Shown piece by piece: positions 26,098-35,744 of a stretch of DNA of 64,000 nucleotides. Within the stretch, counting starts at the first letter, position 1. Every line of letters starts with the position of its first letter. The translations under genes and the position numbers were made by a program. Under the pieces are notes generated by a model. That model was not told where the DNA came from, did no database searches, and saw only the letters and a program-made list of their open reading frames with translations. This DNA is from Porphyromonas crevioricanis. Lineage in GTDB: Bacteria; Bacteroidota; Bacteroidia; Bacteroidales; Porphyromonadaceae. The stretch lies in contig NZ_FUXH01000003.1 in NCBI RefSeq assembly GCF_900167225.1, positions 154,886 to 218,885 on the forward strand, written 5' to 3'.

Positions 26098-28724
26098 AAA
26101 AGACCCGACAGTCAGTCCAAAGCCGATGGTGGCAAACCCTTTTGTTTTGCCTGTTTTTTTCGGTCATCCCAGCTGTAGCTCAGCGGACCAACACTGGTAT
26201 AGAGGGAGTTGTGGTAGATTCCATCAGTGGGGATCCACTCCCCTACGTAACAGTTGTTTTTGAAGAAAATAGCCAAGAAGGAACTAGTACGGATGAGAAC
26301 GGCTACTTCAAACTAACCTCTTCTAAAGGATACCGCAAGGTCGTAGTGAGCTATGTAGGCTTTGCCTCTCAGCATATCACACTCAAACCCGGGGAGATGC
26401 GTCGAGGAGTAAAGGTGCGGCTCTCCTCCGAAAGCGTCCATCTATCCACCCTCTTTGTTCGCCCGAAACGGCAGAGATACAGACGCAAGAACAATCCGGC
26501 TGTGGATTTAATCAACAGAGCCATTGCGGCTAAGAAACGAAACCGTATTGAGTCTAAACAACGTTATCAGTACGACACTTACGAACGCTTAATTCTCTAC
26601 AGCGATCACTACCAGCCCGGTCGGAAAATGTTCGGTCTGGATTCTGTCCGTTCGAGACAAATGGCCGACACATCTTCCTTTTCGGATAATCTGATTTTTC
26701 CTCTTTCTGTGCGAGAAAAGATCAGTCGAGATACGCACAATGAGGTTGATGGGCGATTGAGCAGAGGTATCGTACGCTATCACAGAGGGATAGAGGAAGA
26801 GGTGGATGAAGGTCCCCTATCAGCCAACATAGATGAGATTTTCCGTCCAATAGACATCTATGACGCAAATATCCCCATCCTGTTACAACGTATCCCTTCT
26901 CCTCTGAACACTGCCTTTGCCACGAGTTTCTACAAGTTTTTTATTCAGGATACATTACATATCGCTGGGGCCAAGTGTGTAGAACTCACCTTTGTGCCCT
27001 TTGAACCTCATGCACCGGGATTCTCGGGGCGTATTCGCTTGGCCCTCCCAGAGTGTGCCGTGCAACATGTAGAGCTGAATATGCCTGTTGCAGCTAATGT
27101 CAATTGGGTGCGCAAGCTACGTTTGAGACAAGATTTTCGCCCCATAGTCCTTCCCGAGACATCCGGCCAGGACAGTCTACCCAACCGCATATGGATACCC
27201 GACAGGCAAACAACTGAAGTTTTGATCACCGCGGATGATCTTTTCTTGCCCGGAGGCATAGAGGCACATCAGACACGTGTCTTCTATGACTTTCATTTCG
27301 ATGATGAGGCCGAACCTATGCCAGCCGAATGGAAAGAACGACCTGAAGGATATGTACCGTTCCTTCCTGATACCAAACGTTGGGAAGAACTCCGCCCTGA
27401 GCCGATGCCCAACGGAGGATTGGCTGTCTACGAATTGATGAATGTCCTGCAAAAAACCAACAACTATCGTTTCCTGACTTTCCTCACTCGTTCTGTCATG
27501 TCCGGCTATGCCTCTTTGCCCGCCGGCACTCTGGATGGAAAAAAGCTAAGCAAGGTAGATATAGGCCCGGTTGAAACTTTTCTCAGCGGAAATGCTGTAG
27601 AAGGTTTTCGAGCTCGAATAGGAGGAGGAACCACAGCTAACTTGTCACAACACTTTTTCCTGGATGGCTATCTGGCATACGGATTCAAGGATGAGAAGCT
27701 GAAGTATCGTGCCAATCTGACCTATACACCCTTGAAGAAAGAGTACTTTGTGGACGAGTACCCTCGCCGTAATTTGTACCTGACCGCTCAGTCCGACATA
27801 CTCATCCCAGGAGAAGTTTCCGATGCCGTCTATCGAGGCAATGTATTGGATATACTCGGAACGAGAAAAAATACTAATCGCACTTATGTAGACAATTATC
27901 GTCTGGGATTTGCAGCTGATTGGACCCGCAGCGTTTCTACTCAAATCTATGCCGATTACCGTCAGGTAACACCTACCGGCACACTTGTATATGAATCGGT
28001 AGATGAGAACGGCAACCTGCATCGTATCGACAATTATCGAACCACAGAGTTCGGGTTTTCTCTGCGGTGGGAACCGATGAGAGTGATCTACAATGGGCGT
28101 CGAGGAGCCGAATCCGGCTTCAATCTGACAAAGCGTGGCCCCATATTCAGACTAAGTCATCGTATGGCTTTTGCCGGTCTGTTCGGCAGCGATTATGGAT
28201 TCCAACGTACGGATTTGTCCTACTATCAGACTTTGCGAATGTCCTTCCTTGGCTTTATAGATATGCGATTCAACGCAGGCATTCTATGGACGAAAGCTCC
28301 CTATCCCCTCCTAGCTATTGCTCCCTCCAACAGCAGCTATGTACGTCGGAACGACGCCTTCCAACTGCTATTGCCTTCTGAGTTTATCGCTGACCGATGG
28401 GCCGGGCTGCACGCCACCTATCACCTGAATGGATTGATATTGAACCGCATTCCTCTATTGCGAACATTAGGACTGCGCGAAATCGTTTCGGCTCATGTTC
28501 TTTGGGGAGATCTGACTTCTAAAAATCAACCACCTGCTCCCGGGCTTTTTATTTTCCCAGAAAATGTTGGTCCAATGCAGAATACATGGTACACAGAAGG
28601 AAGCGTCGGGTTGGAAAACATTCTCAAGTTCCTCCGCTTAGAGTATTTCTATCGCTTTTCACAACAAAATAAACCCGGAGTCCCTCGTCAAGGGCTTCGA
28701 TTTGGATTTGCCTTACGTTTCTAA
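26094..28724 (+). CDS. DUF5686 family outer-membrane protein with carboxypeptidase-regulatory-like domain
   Basis: Predicted outer-membrane beta-barrel of 876 residues, GTG start overlapping the thiN stop. A signal peptide ends at AVAQ (about residue 29). A carboxypeptidase-D regulatory-like beta-sandwich follows (about 38-118: GVVVDSISGDPLPYVTVV, STDENGYFKL, VSYVGF). The rest is rich in alternating hydrophobic and aromatic strands and ends in FGFALRF, a typical barrel terminus with C-terminal Phe. Plug-like sandwich plus barrel resembles TonB-dependent proteins, but no TonB box or TonB plug is seen. Function unknown; linkage to thiamine genes may be only operonic. Confidence 0.8.
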   Translation: MKKTRQSVQSRWWQTLLFCLFFSVIPAVAQRTNTGIEGVVVDSISGDPLPYVTVVFEENSQEGTSTDENGYFKLTSSKGYRKVVVSYVGFASQHITLKPGEMRRGVKVRLSSESVHLSTLFVRPKRQRYRRKNNPAVDLINRAIAAKKRNRIESKQRYQYDTYERLILYSDHYQPGRKMFGLDSVRSRQMADTSSFSDNLIFPLSVREKISRDTHNEVDGRLSRGIVRYHRGIEEEVDEGPLSANIDEIFRPIDIYDANIPILLQRIPSPLNTAFATSFYKFFIQDTLHIAGAKCVELTFVPFEPHAPGFSGRIRLALPECAVQHVELNMPVAANVNWVRKLRLRQDFRPIVLPETSGQDSLPNRIWIPDRQTTEVLITADDLFLPGGIEAHQTRVFYDFHFDDEAEPMPAEWKERPEGYVPFLPDTKRWEELRPEPMPNGGLAVYELMNVLQKTNNYRFLTFLTRSVMSGYASLPAGTLDGKKLSKVDIGPVETFLSGNAVEGFRARIGGGTTANLSQHFFLDGYLAYGFKDEKLKYRANLTYTPLKKEYFVDEYPRRNLYLTAQSDILIPGEVSDAVYRGNVLDILGTRKNTNRTYVDNYRLGFAADWTRSVSTQIYADYRQVTPTGTLVYESVDENGNLHRIDNYRTTEFGFSLRWEPMRVIYNGRRGAESGFNLTKRGPIFRLSHRMAFAGLFGSDYGFQRTDLSYYQTLRMSFLGFIDMRFNAGILWTKAPYPLLAIAPSNSSYVRRNDAFQLLLPSEFIADRWAGLHATYHLNGLILNRIPLLRTLGLREIVSAHVLWGDLTSKNQPPAPGLFIFPENVGPMQNTWYTEGSVGLENILKFLRLEYFYRFSQQNKPGVPRQGLRFGFALRF

Positions 28725-28864
28725 ATAGGGAGTATTTACCCCGGTTTCATTGGAGGTAAGAATCTCTGATCTCCGATGGGTGGGAGTATGCATACCGAAC
28801 ATTACTCTCGAAGAGAAAGTGAAATCCTCTCCCAACCTCGACACAAGGCCAAAAGCCTCCCTAC

Positions 28865-30403
28865 TCATTTAAGCGGGATTTCTCCCGATTTTCTTTTGCC
28901 AGTCTCTAAAAGTTGTACAGATCCGAAAGTGATACGATGGGGCATTTCAGCCCGTGCCAATCGAGGACGAAGCCATGCTCGCAATGCTTCTTCGCTCAGA
29001 GGATATTCCTTATTGCAACACTCCACATGGGCAGCCAATACCTGTCCGAAAGAAGGATGAGGGATAGGGAAAACCTTGGCGGTAAAGACCTCCGGGTGAG
29101 CAGCGATAGTGCGTTCCACCACTTCCGGATAGATATTTTCACCTCCGGAAACGATCATCTGATCGGCACGTCCTTGATAGAAGTAATACCCTTCTTGATT
29201 ACAACGCATCAAATCGCCTGTGGCCTGCCATTGTTTATCTCGCCCTTGCATAGCCCAACCCGAACGAACCCATAAGACTCCTACCCCATCAGCACTGACC
29301 TGCTCCAATCGACAATGCACACCTCGTATGGGACGGCCAAGCGTGGTCTCTGTGTATCGCTCCAAATCATCAGGAGTGGCCAAAAGAAAGAAACCAGCCT
29401 CAGAGGTACCATAAAGATTGTAAACCACCTTACCTAACTTCTCGTGTGTCTCTTGAATAAGTTTTCTCTCAAGTCGATCCCCTCCACATATAATACAACG
29501 AAGAGAGGCCAGTTGCTCTGCCGAAGAAGATTTTTGAAGCATCCGGGAGAGCATGACAGGTACCAAGGGAGCCACTTCGATACCATGCCTGTGAATAGCT
29601 TGCAGAGCTTGCTCTGCGTCGAAATGACGAGTAAGTAAAATTTCCTTGCCCATAACAAGCGAAGTGATGAGCGTTGCCAAACCGAATCCATGGTAGAGAG
29701 GGAGGGCTATGTATACATTCCGATAGCGATGTATGCCAATCTGCCGGAGTAGAGCCAAAAGAGGCGGGAGGAATTGTGTGGCAGAAGGGCGTCGAGAAGC
29801 AGCCTTGTAATGACCGCTCGATCCTCCCGTGAGCACAGTTAGCTCGCCGCCTCTTCGTATGCGAGGTAGTTTTCCTTGTGGTACCAGATTCCGCGTCAAC
29901 AGGCTTTCAACATTCTCTATAGTGACAAAAGCAATCGAAAGAGAGGAGGGAAGACTTTTCTCACGGAGATTTTCGTCGAGAATAAGCAAATCATACCTTC
30001 CTCCCTTATGAAGCAACTCATCCAACTTCTCTCCTCCCATCTCGGTATTGAGCAGATGCGTATGCACGCCAAGACGAGAGAGAGCGGGCAAAAGTAATAC
30101 AGCCATGCTGTGATTGCGACAGAGAAGTCCGACTCGTTGCCCAGCCTTGAGCTCATAGTGCCCCTGAAGCAAGTAGGCTAACTGTGTTGCTCTTTGATAC
30201 AACTCGCTATAAGACAAAGAAGCTCCGTCGGAGGGGAGAAGAGCTGTTTGATGCGGATAAGTCTGGGCAGAAAAACGCAAGAGAGCCATGAGGGTAGTAC
30301 CCTCAGAAAGCAGGCTCTTTACCCAGCGATACAATCCCTTAGGAGTAATGAAATGCAGCTTAATAAGAGTCTGAAAGACAGAATATGTCTGGGATGTCTT
30401 CAT
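28865..30403 (-). CDS. AMP-binding acyl-CoA synthetase-like enzyme
   Basis: Adenylate-forming enzyme of 512 residues, probably activating a fatty acid or similar carboxylate as the CoA thioester. The AMP/ATP loop is LTGGSSGHYK, followed by the Y...G...E motif around YNLYGTSEAGF, then TGDLMR, YQGRADQMIVSGGENIYP and the C-terminal catalytic Lys in TGKRKSGE. The ATG at 30403 is taken because it begins a sensible N-terminus; an upstream in-frame start adds 12 residues. A perfect 18-bp hairpin separates it from the cas operon upstream. Confidence 0.83.
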   Translation of the reverse strand: MKTSQTYSVFQTLIKLHFITPKGLYRWVKSLLSEGTTLMALLRFSAQTYPHQTALLPSDGASLSYSELYQRATQLAYLLQGHYELKAGQRVGLLCRNHSMAVLLLPALSRLGVHTHLLNTEMGGEKLDELLHKGGRYDLLILDENLREKSLPSSLSIAFVTIENVESLLTRNLVPQGKLPRIRRGGELTVLTGGSSGHYKAASRRPSATQFLPPLLALLRQIGIHRYRNVYIALPLYHGFGLATLITSLVMGKEILLTRHFDAEQALQAIHRHGIEVAPLVPVMLSRMLQKSSSAEQLASLRCIICGGDRLERKLIQETHEKLGKVVYNLYGTSEAGFFLLATPDDLERYTETTLGRPIRGVHCRLEQVSADGVGVLWVRSGWAMQGRDKQWQATGDLMRCNQEGYYFYQGRADQMIVSGGENIYPEVVERTIAAHPEVFTAKVFPIPHPSFGQVLAAHVECCNKEYPLSEEALRAWLRPRLARAEMPHRITFGSVQLLETGKRKSGEIPLK

Positions 30404-30493
30404 AAGAAGTCGGAAGTGTGTGTTAGAAAATCTGCACAATGGTGTCTCCTTGCACTTGAATTTGTACCCTGTATAAGGGTATCTCGTCGTCTT

Positions 30494-30535
30494 AAAGGGG
30501 CTGCTTCAAAACATAGATTTTGAAGCAGCCCCTTT
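30494..30535 (-). terminator. Terminator between the cas operon and the acyl-CoA synthetase gene
   Basis: AAAGGGGCTGCTTCAAAA (30494-30511) pairs perfectly with its complement at 30518-30535 around a 6-nt loop. The arms carry A/T runs at both sides, so it can act in either direction. It sits about 30 bp after the cas7 stop and should end the cas transcript. Confidence 0.88.
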
Positions 30536-30565
30536 TTGTTGCTACCTAAGACTATCTAAGGTCTT

Positions 30566-31678
30566 TTACTTTTGATTTTCGTAATCAAATGCCATCATTA
30601 GCTTGACCAGTTTTTGCTCTGCTTTTTCGAGCGCATCAGCCCGTTCTCCAGTAGTTGGTACGTATCCCCCGGCCTGCAAAGTGATGAATGTATCCACATT
30701 GCTTAAAGTCTCATCGATGATAGGCATTGCTTTTTCTGGATCTTCCTCAGACAGTTTAGCCCTAATACTTCCCGCAATCAGGTTAGCATTATCTCCAATT
30801 GAGATAGCAAGTGTATCCATCAGACTGAATGTGCGTGACTGGTTAGAAGTAATTCTCCAGTTTACAATGGCTTTTGCCAAGCCTTTGATCCATTTCTCAC
30901 GCAAGGCTTTGGGAGCGACCAGACATTCGCCAAAGACATTTTGAGAAGGAGTCCAACCCTCACTTATCAGTTTTTTGATGGTACTATTAGACATTTCAGG
31001 CTCAAGCTGGTTGGTAGAAACACAGAACAATCGTCTCAAATCAATAGCAATATCAGAAACGAATAAACCACTGGCACGGCTGTTACTCGGAATCCATTTT
31101 CTGCTCAAACTTCGATCTTCCCCTTCAAGAAAAAGCATAATTTCTTCTTCCGAAAGGACTCGCCCTGTTTCATCTCTTACAATAGCTCGATTATTGGGTC
31201 TGTCACTTCTATCAAACGAAATATCTTCCGTACTCAGCCCGGCTAAAAGGGGATGGAGACCTCTCATAGCTGAGATAGAGAGAGGACTTCTTCTTTTTAA
31301 TGTTCTCCCTCTATCCTCTTGTTCTTGCCCCTCTCCTTCCTCCAAAGTCTTTTTCTTCTTTTTCTTGTCCTGAGATTTTTTTTCAGCTTTCATCCAGCCT
31401 CCGAAGAGTTGGTCTACATAGGAAGGGTCACAAGTAGCATAGACCTCACCCTCTTTAAGTTCCTTTTGCTTGGTCACATCAAAGAGAAAAGTCGTAGGGC
31501 TCGGGGTTTCTCCCAAGTACTCGCAAATCGCATCCAATATGGACCTTTTGACCTGTTGCCCACTTGAGAAAGGAATACGACGACTAAATTGAGGGTCGTA
31601 GTAGTATTTCTGACCATCTGCAACACAGAAAACAGTGTGCTCTGCTCTTTTGAGCGTACGGATATAAATGGTGTTCAT
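30566..31678 (-). CDS. cas7: Type I CRISPR-associated protein Cas7 (Cst2/DevR-like)
   Basis: Backbone subunit of a Cascade-type complex that coats the crRNA spacer; 370 residues. The early PFSSGQQVKRSI segment (36-47) matches the S-S-Q-x-(I/V)-K-R-A/S motif of Cas7 proteins, and SISAMRGLHPLLAG (134-147) corresponds to the conserved serine-alanine segment of the DevR branch. A very basic stretch (about 97-131) with seven lysines in a row is unusual and probably a surface loop. It is the last gene of the operon, 19 bp after cas8. Confidence 0.82.
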   Translation of the reverse strand: MNTIYIRTLKRAEHTVFCVADGQKYYYDPQFSRRIPFSSGQQVKRSILDAICEYLGETPSPTTFLFDVTKQKELKEGEVYATCDPSYVDQLFGGWMKAEKKSQDKKKKKKTLEEGEGQEQEDRGRTLKRRSPLSISAMRGLHPLLAGLSTEDISFDRSDRPNNRAIVRDETGRVLSEEEIMLFLEGEDRSLSRKWIPSNSRASGLFVSDIAIDLRRLFCVSTNQLEPEMSNSTIKKLISEGWTPSQNVFGECLVAPKALREKWIKGLAKAIVNWRITSNQSRTFSLMDTLAISIGDNANLIAGSIRAKLSEEDPEKAMPIIDETLSNVDTFITLQAGGYVPTTGERADALEKAEQKLVKLMMAFDYENQK

Positions 31679-31697
31679 AGTCTTGTATGTTTATTGT

Positions 31698-33014
31698 TTA
31701 TGATTGTTTTTCCACAAAGGTGTAATCAAACTTGAGCAATGTATTGAAATAGACGAACTCCTCATTGGTCATCAAATGCACCTCGTCTTTCAAAGTTTTC
31801 AATTGTGCCAAATCGTCCTTGTCTACTCCTGCCAGCATCTCCGTAAGAGCTTCTATAAACTGCTTCTTGGTTTTTACATCAAAAAGTTTCTTTTCGATCA
31901 GATTCTTCCGTTCTGTCCCCGAAGCCCCTTGCCTATAGCGCAGAATTAGATTTGCCAATTCTGCAGTATAGTCCGTAATCTCTTGCTTATTCCTTGACAA
32001 CATAGCAATTAACCAGGTTTTATATGATTGATAAATATTTATTTCTTCTTCTTTCTTGACTGTGAAAGTCTTTGCCTCCAGCATATATTTCTCCAAATTT
32101 TTCGGGCGCAATGCTTGTAATCCTATACTTCCTAATTCACAAGCCCTTTTGATATGTCTTCCGTACAAGGCTTGAAAATCTTTACTGTCGAAACGATCAG
32201 CCCCTTCGTAGAGCTGTCTGTAAACATCTCTTAGCCTCGTACCCGATTTCAAATAGATGGGAATAAATCCGATCGTTTTATTAGTCTGTCCAAAGCTGTA
32301 GACGTAGGAGGTCAATTCTCCGTTGGGATAATGCCGTGAAAGGCTAAAAAACAGATTGGACCAATCAACTGTATTGACCTCTATCTGACTCTCATTCACC
32401 GCAAATATGCCTTCATTTTCGAGGGTTGAGAAATCAAAGTCTTCGCGATAACTTTTCCCCAATCTGTAAGTGAGCCACTGCCCATTCCAGGAGTTTATCT
32501 GATTGCCTCGCAATTTCTCAAGAGTGGGGTCGTTCAGGTACTTGCGATAATATCCCCATCCTTCAAATACGAGTAGCAACAGTTCGGGGTCGTCGATCAA
32601 GAAGTTGTACCCTCCTGCTACTCCAATGCCCAGCCCCGAGCCAATCCAAGAACAATAGATATCCTCCTTGTCACTCTCTGTAACAATATCGGTTGTGAGC
32701 CCCGATGTACTCGCAAATTCTGTTTCTTCCGATGCAGGGTAGCCCAAAGCAAAACTGGCATCAGGAGATTCGTTCTCTATTTTGTCGTAAAGGTTTTCCA
32801 GCTTCTCCTTCCTTTCGTCGGGAGTCAAGAGGTGCACCTTCTGTCCCTTACTCATCTGGACAAAGGGGGAATTGGTCACCCACTGCATATACTTAGGATG
32901 ATTAAAGAACAACTCGAAATAGACCTGACTAAAGAACTCTTTGGCAGATAACTTTGAGTTATTTTTCTCGTTAAAGGCTTTTAGGAACGTCTTTCCAATT
33001 ACAGAGGTTATCAT
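31698..33014 (-). CDS. cas8: Putative Cas8-type large subunit of the type I effector
   Basis: A 438-residue protein without motifs that I can tie to a known family; called by position between cas3 and cas7 and by length, which suits a small Cas8b/Cst1-like large subunit. It contains an aromatic segment (SFALGYPASEETEF), and mixed charged helices towards the C-terminus (about 330-410). In type I systems this subunit recognises the PAM and recruits Cas3. Its ATG overlaps the cas3 stop (ATGA), so the two are translationally coupled. Confidence 0.68.
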   Translation of the reverse strand: MITSVIGKTFLKAFNEKNNSKLSAKEFFSQVYFELFFNHPKYMQWVTNSPFVQMSKGQKVHLLTPDERKEKLENLYDKIENESPDASFALGYPASEETEFASTSGLTTDIVTESDKEDIYCSWIGSGLGIGVAGGYNFLIDDPELLLLVFEGWGYYRKYLNDPTLEKLRGNQINSWNGQWLTYRLGKSYREDFDFSTLENEGIFAVNESQIEVNTVDWSNLFFSLSRHYPNGELTSYVYSFGQTNKTIGFIPIYLKSGTRLRDVYRQLYEGADRFDSKDFQALYGRHIKRACELGSIGLQALRPKNLEKYMLEAKTFTVKKEEEINIYQSYKTWLIAMLSRNKQEITDYTAELANLILRYRQGASGTERKNLIEKKLFDVKTKKQFIEALTEMLAGVDKDDLAQLKTLKDEVHLMTNEEFVYFNTLLKFDYTFVEKQS

Positions 33015-35149
33015 ATTATCACTCCTACATTGTTGTTTATCATATCAATATCTAAGCCCATTTCGGAGGAATAGGCTTCGTCCGGCACAATGAAAGGGCG
33101 GTTTCCCTTTTCGAGTTGTCTCCTTTGTGCCACAGCGGAGAAATAAGAGGGTATTTCCAACTGAAGTCTTGTCTCCAAATCTCCTTTCTCATATTCGTAC
33201 ACATCACTCTCTGTTACGCAAACAACGCTATCGATATCCAGTAACTTGAATAGTATCGCCTTGCTGTTGTGCGTCAGACAGTCTATCGTAATTCTGCCGT
33301 CGGCCTTGAAAATCGAATGCTCTTCGATCTCCAAAAAGTCGATAGAAGTAAATACCTCATCTATTTTGGACTGCAATTCTCTTTCTCGTAAAGGTTGGGC
33401 GTCTTCCAATACCTCAAACGATTTTTGCAGGATGTCCACATCATAAGGTTTGGCCTCTTTCTTACTCTCAGACGGGGCTATCACATAAATATCTTTCAGC
33501 TGCCCAATACGCTCCTTACTTCTTTTGCGATTGATTCGCCCGAAACGCTGGATCATGGCATCCAGAGGGGCACACTCGGTAATCATCACATCAAAGCTTA
33601 TATCCAAGCTAACCTCCACAATCTGTGTTGCTACCACAACGCAAGCCTCATCCGAGGTATTGAACTGATGCAATGACCTACCCTCTTCATCAAGACCAAG
33701 CAAAGCTCTCTCCTTTTCATTTCGGTCTTTTCTTTTGAAACGACTGTGCAACAACAAAGAAGGTATCCATGGATATATCTCCCGAATTTGCTCATAGACT
33801 TCCTGAGCCTTCTTCACCCGATTTTGTACAATGAGGATTTTCTCTCCTTTCTCGATGGCCTGCCCTATGAGGGAGAAAAGGGATTCAAAAGAGGTCGCTT
33901 TGTGAATGATGTGCCGGTCATACCTATCCAACTCTTCGGAAGAGAGTTTTATTTCCAAAACATCGTCTCCCAAAATCTCCCCTATTTTGCGATAGAGCAA
34001 AGAAGGCATTGTAGCAGTACCGATGTGTACTCTACAGCCTATTCTCTTTAGGATCTGGACCAACTTCAATACAATAGCCTGCGATATGCCCGAGTAGGTA
34101 TGTACTTCATCCAGAATAACATCACAGTCCTTCAGGTCAAGCAGCATGGCCTCATATCCTTTCATCCCGAAAGCCAAAGCCGACAACTGATGGGGAGTCA
34201 GTATCTTGACGGCAGAACCGATGTGCGACTGGAGTACCGTCTCCTCGTCTCTTCCCCGACGTTTTACGACCTGCGAGGTGGAGTGAAGCAAACGTATGTC
34301 GAGCTCCTGATTATCTCTCTCGAGATCATTGGCCACTCTCTGATACATGGCATTGATCGAAGCCTGGTAAGGAAGGGTATAAAAGACACGTCCGCTACAT
34401 CTGCGGAACAGGTAGTCCGTCTTGCCTGCTCCCGTAGGGGCAACTACAATAGTATGCTTCTGGGGAGCATTGGCATCCAACAGCGAAAGAGAATAGAGAG
34501 GGTGAGGACGATTGTAGAAAGACAAATCAGGGCTTCTGAAGAGACGGGGAAGAAATGTTTGCACTGCTCCCGAAACTGCGGATGCAAAATGATCTGCTCC
34601 CATCAAGAGCCCTCTCCATTCCGAAACAGCTCTTTCTCTTGTCCGTTCTTCGCAATAATCAATAGAGTACTGCAAATTGTCAATAGCCTCCTCTACGGAT
34701 ATGTGCCGGTAAGGAATGCCCAGAGCAAGCAATACTTTCCAAGCTCTCTCGGACCATTCTTGCCACCTACCCAAATGGTAATCTACATAGTCGCACTCCT
34801 CTTCCAAATCAAGTAATCCCAATCCTGAAATATCTCTCCTGACTGACTTATGATGGCCTACCACCATCTCTATGAGTGCATTCCACTGTTCCTTGGGAAA
34901 GGCAGAGAGGAAAAAGAGAGAGGCTATCTCGTGACGAAAAGAAGTACTGCTGGGTTGTGGAGCTTTTTCCAAACGATCCTGAAAAACATGATGTGCCTTG
35001 CCTATATCGTGCAGAATGGCTCCATTCCGAGCAATATTTATATCCACAGAAAGATGGTTCGCCATCTTTTCTGCGACCAAAGCAACCTGCTCTGTATGGG
35101 CAAGCAATGTAGCTCTCTCAGGACCCGATTTGGCAAACAAGTCGTCCAT
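33011..35149 (-). CDS. cas3: CRISPR-associated helicase-nuclease Cas3 (HD domain fused)
   Basis: Degrades target DNA after Cascade binding; 712 residues. The N-terminal HD nuclease has His18 (LLAHTEQ), His47-Asp48 (ILHDIGK), His73 (FRHE), His99-His100 (GHHK) and Asp185 (GADH), so the metal site looks intact. The SF2 helicase has Walker A APTGAGKT (237-244), DEVH (347-350), TATMPS, ATQIVEVSLDISFD and motif VI QRFGRINR (534-541). The ATG at 35149 overlaps the cas5 stop (ATGA) and is preferred to an upstream TTG. All catalytic motifs are present, arguing for an active system. Confidence 0.93.
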   Translation of the reverse strand: MDDLFAKSGPERATLLAHTEQVALVAEKMANHLSVDINIARNGAILHDIGKAHHVFQDRLEKAPQPSSTSFRHEIASLFFLSAFPKEQWNALIEMVVGHHKSVRRDISGLGLLDLEEECDYVDYHLGRWQEWSERAWKVLLALGIPYRHISVEEAIDNLQYSIDYCEERTRERAVSEWRGLLMGADHFASAVSGAVQTFLPRLFRSPDLSFYNRPHPLYSLSLLDANAPQKHTIVVAPTGAGKTDYLFRRCSGRVFYTLPYQASINAMYQRVANDLERDNQELDIRLLHSTSQVVKRRGRDEETVLQSHIGSAVKILTPHQLSALAFGMKGYEAMLLDLKDCDVILDEVHTYSGISQAIVLKLVQILKRIGCRVHIGTATMPSLLYRKIGEILGDDVLEIKLSSEELDRYDRHIIHKATSFESLFSLIGQAIEKGEKILIVQNRVKKAQEVYEQIREIYPWIPSLLLHSRFKRKDRNEKERALLGLDEEGRSLHQFNTSDEACVVVATQIVEVSLDISFDVMITECAPLDAMIQRFGRINRKRSKERIGQLKDIYVIAPSESKKEAKPYDVDILQKSFEVLEDAQPLRERELQSKIDEVFTSIDFLEIEEHSIFKADGRITIDCLTHNSKAILFKLLDIDSVVCVTESDVYEYEKGDLETRLQLEIPSYFSAVAQRRQLEKGNRPFIVPDEAYSSEMGLDIDMINNNVGVII

Positions 35150-35736
35150 CAGTAACTCTTGACCGGAGAGCCCACTATTTTTAGCCAACCATACATCTGT
35201 TCCCCTGTTTTTCTGTTAACACCCACAGGGAAGGAGCGATCATTCCTCTCAAAAATAAGCTCGAAACCGGCCATCTGCTCTTCATCATCAAACTCACTTT
35301 CGGACAAGACCAGCATCTCTTGAGGAAACACAATGTCTTCGTTTCGTACAAGACAGATATGCTGAGAGAAGGCACGTTGGGCATCTTCCTGCTCTTTGAA
35401 AGCCAAGTAGAGCACAGGGTTGATGAGCACACCACGTATAATAATGGAGGTATCCCTCCGATACAAATAGTCACTTCCCTTCCTTGTCCTATTCCATCCC
35501 CTTGTTTGCATCATCTCCTGCTGTTGAGAGATTTGCTCATAAGAGAGCCTGTGTCTGACAATCTTCTGAATGCCGGAAACACTCAATAGCTCGGGAAAAA
35601 GTTTCCTCTCAATCCCCTCGACGATGCTGGGCGTTAGAAATTGTTGAGAGAAAGTCTCGCTATCTCTCACACTGGTCCACGGTTTGATGAAGCCGAAAGG
35701 GCCGGTATATTTCACAACATAAAGAGTTCTATCCAT
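35149..35736 (-). CDS. cas5: Type I CRISPR-associated protein Cas5
   Basis: Caps the 5' handle of the crRNA in Cascade; 195 residues. The start TLYVVKYTGPFGFIKPWTSVRDS is Cas5-like (the first RAMP strand and a hydrophobic-aromatic segment), followed by SQQFLTPSIVEGI where other Cas5 proteins have the S-x-P-S motif. A YRRDTSIIIRGVLINPVLYL strand pair fits the family. It begins 8 bp after cas6 and overlaps cas3. The call relies on both sequence and position; the subtype (I-B most likely) is not certain. Confidence 0.8.
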   Translation of the reverse strand: MDRTLYVVKYTGPFGFIKPWTSVRDSETFSQQFLTPSIVEGIERKLFPELLSVSGIQKIVRHRLSYEQISQQQEMMQTRGWNRTRKGSDYLYRRDTSIIIRGVLINPVLYLAFKEQEDAQRAFSQHICLVRNEDIVFPQEMLVLSESEFDDEEQMAGFELIFERNDRSFPVGVNRKTGEQMYGWLKIVGSPVKSY

Positions 35737-35744
35737 GGTCGTCT

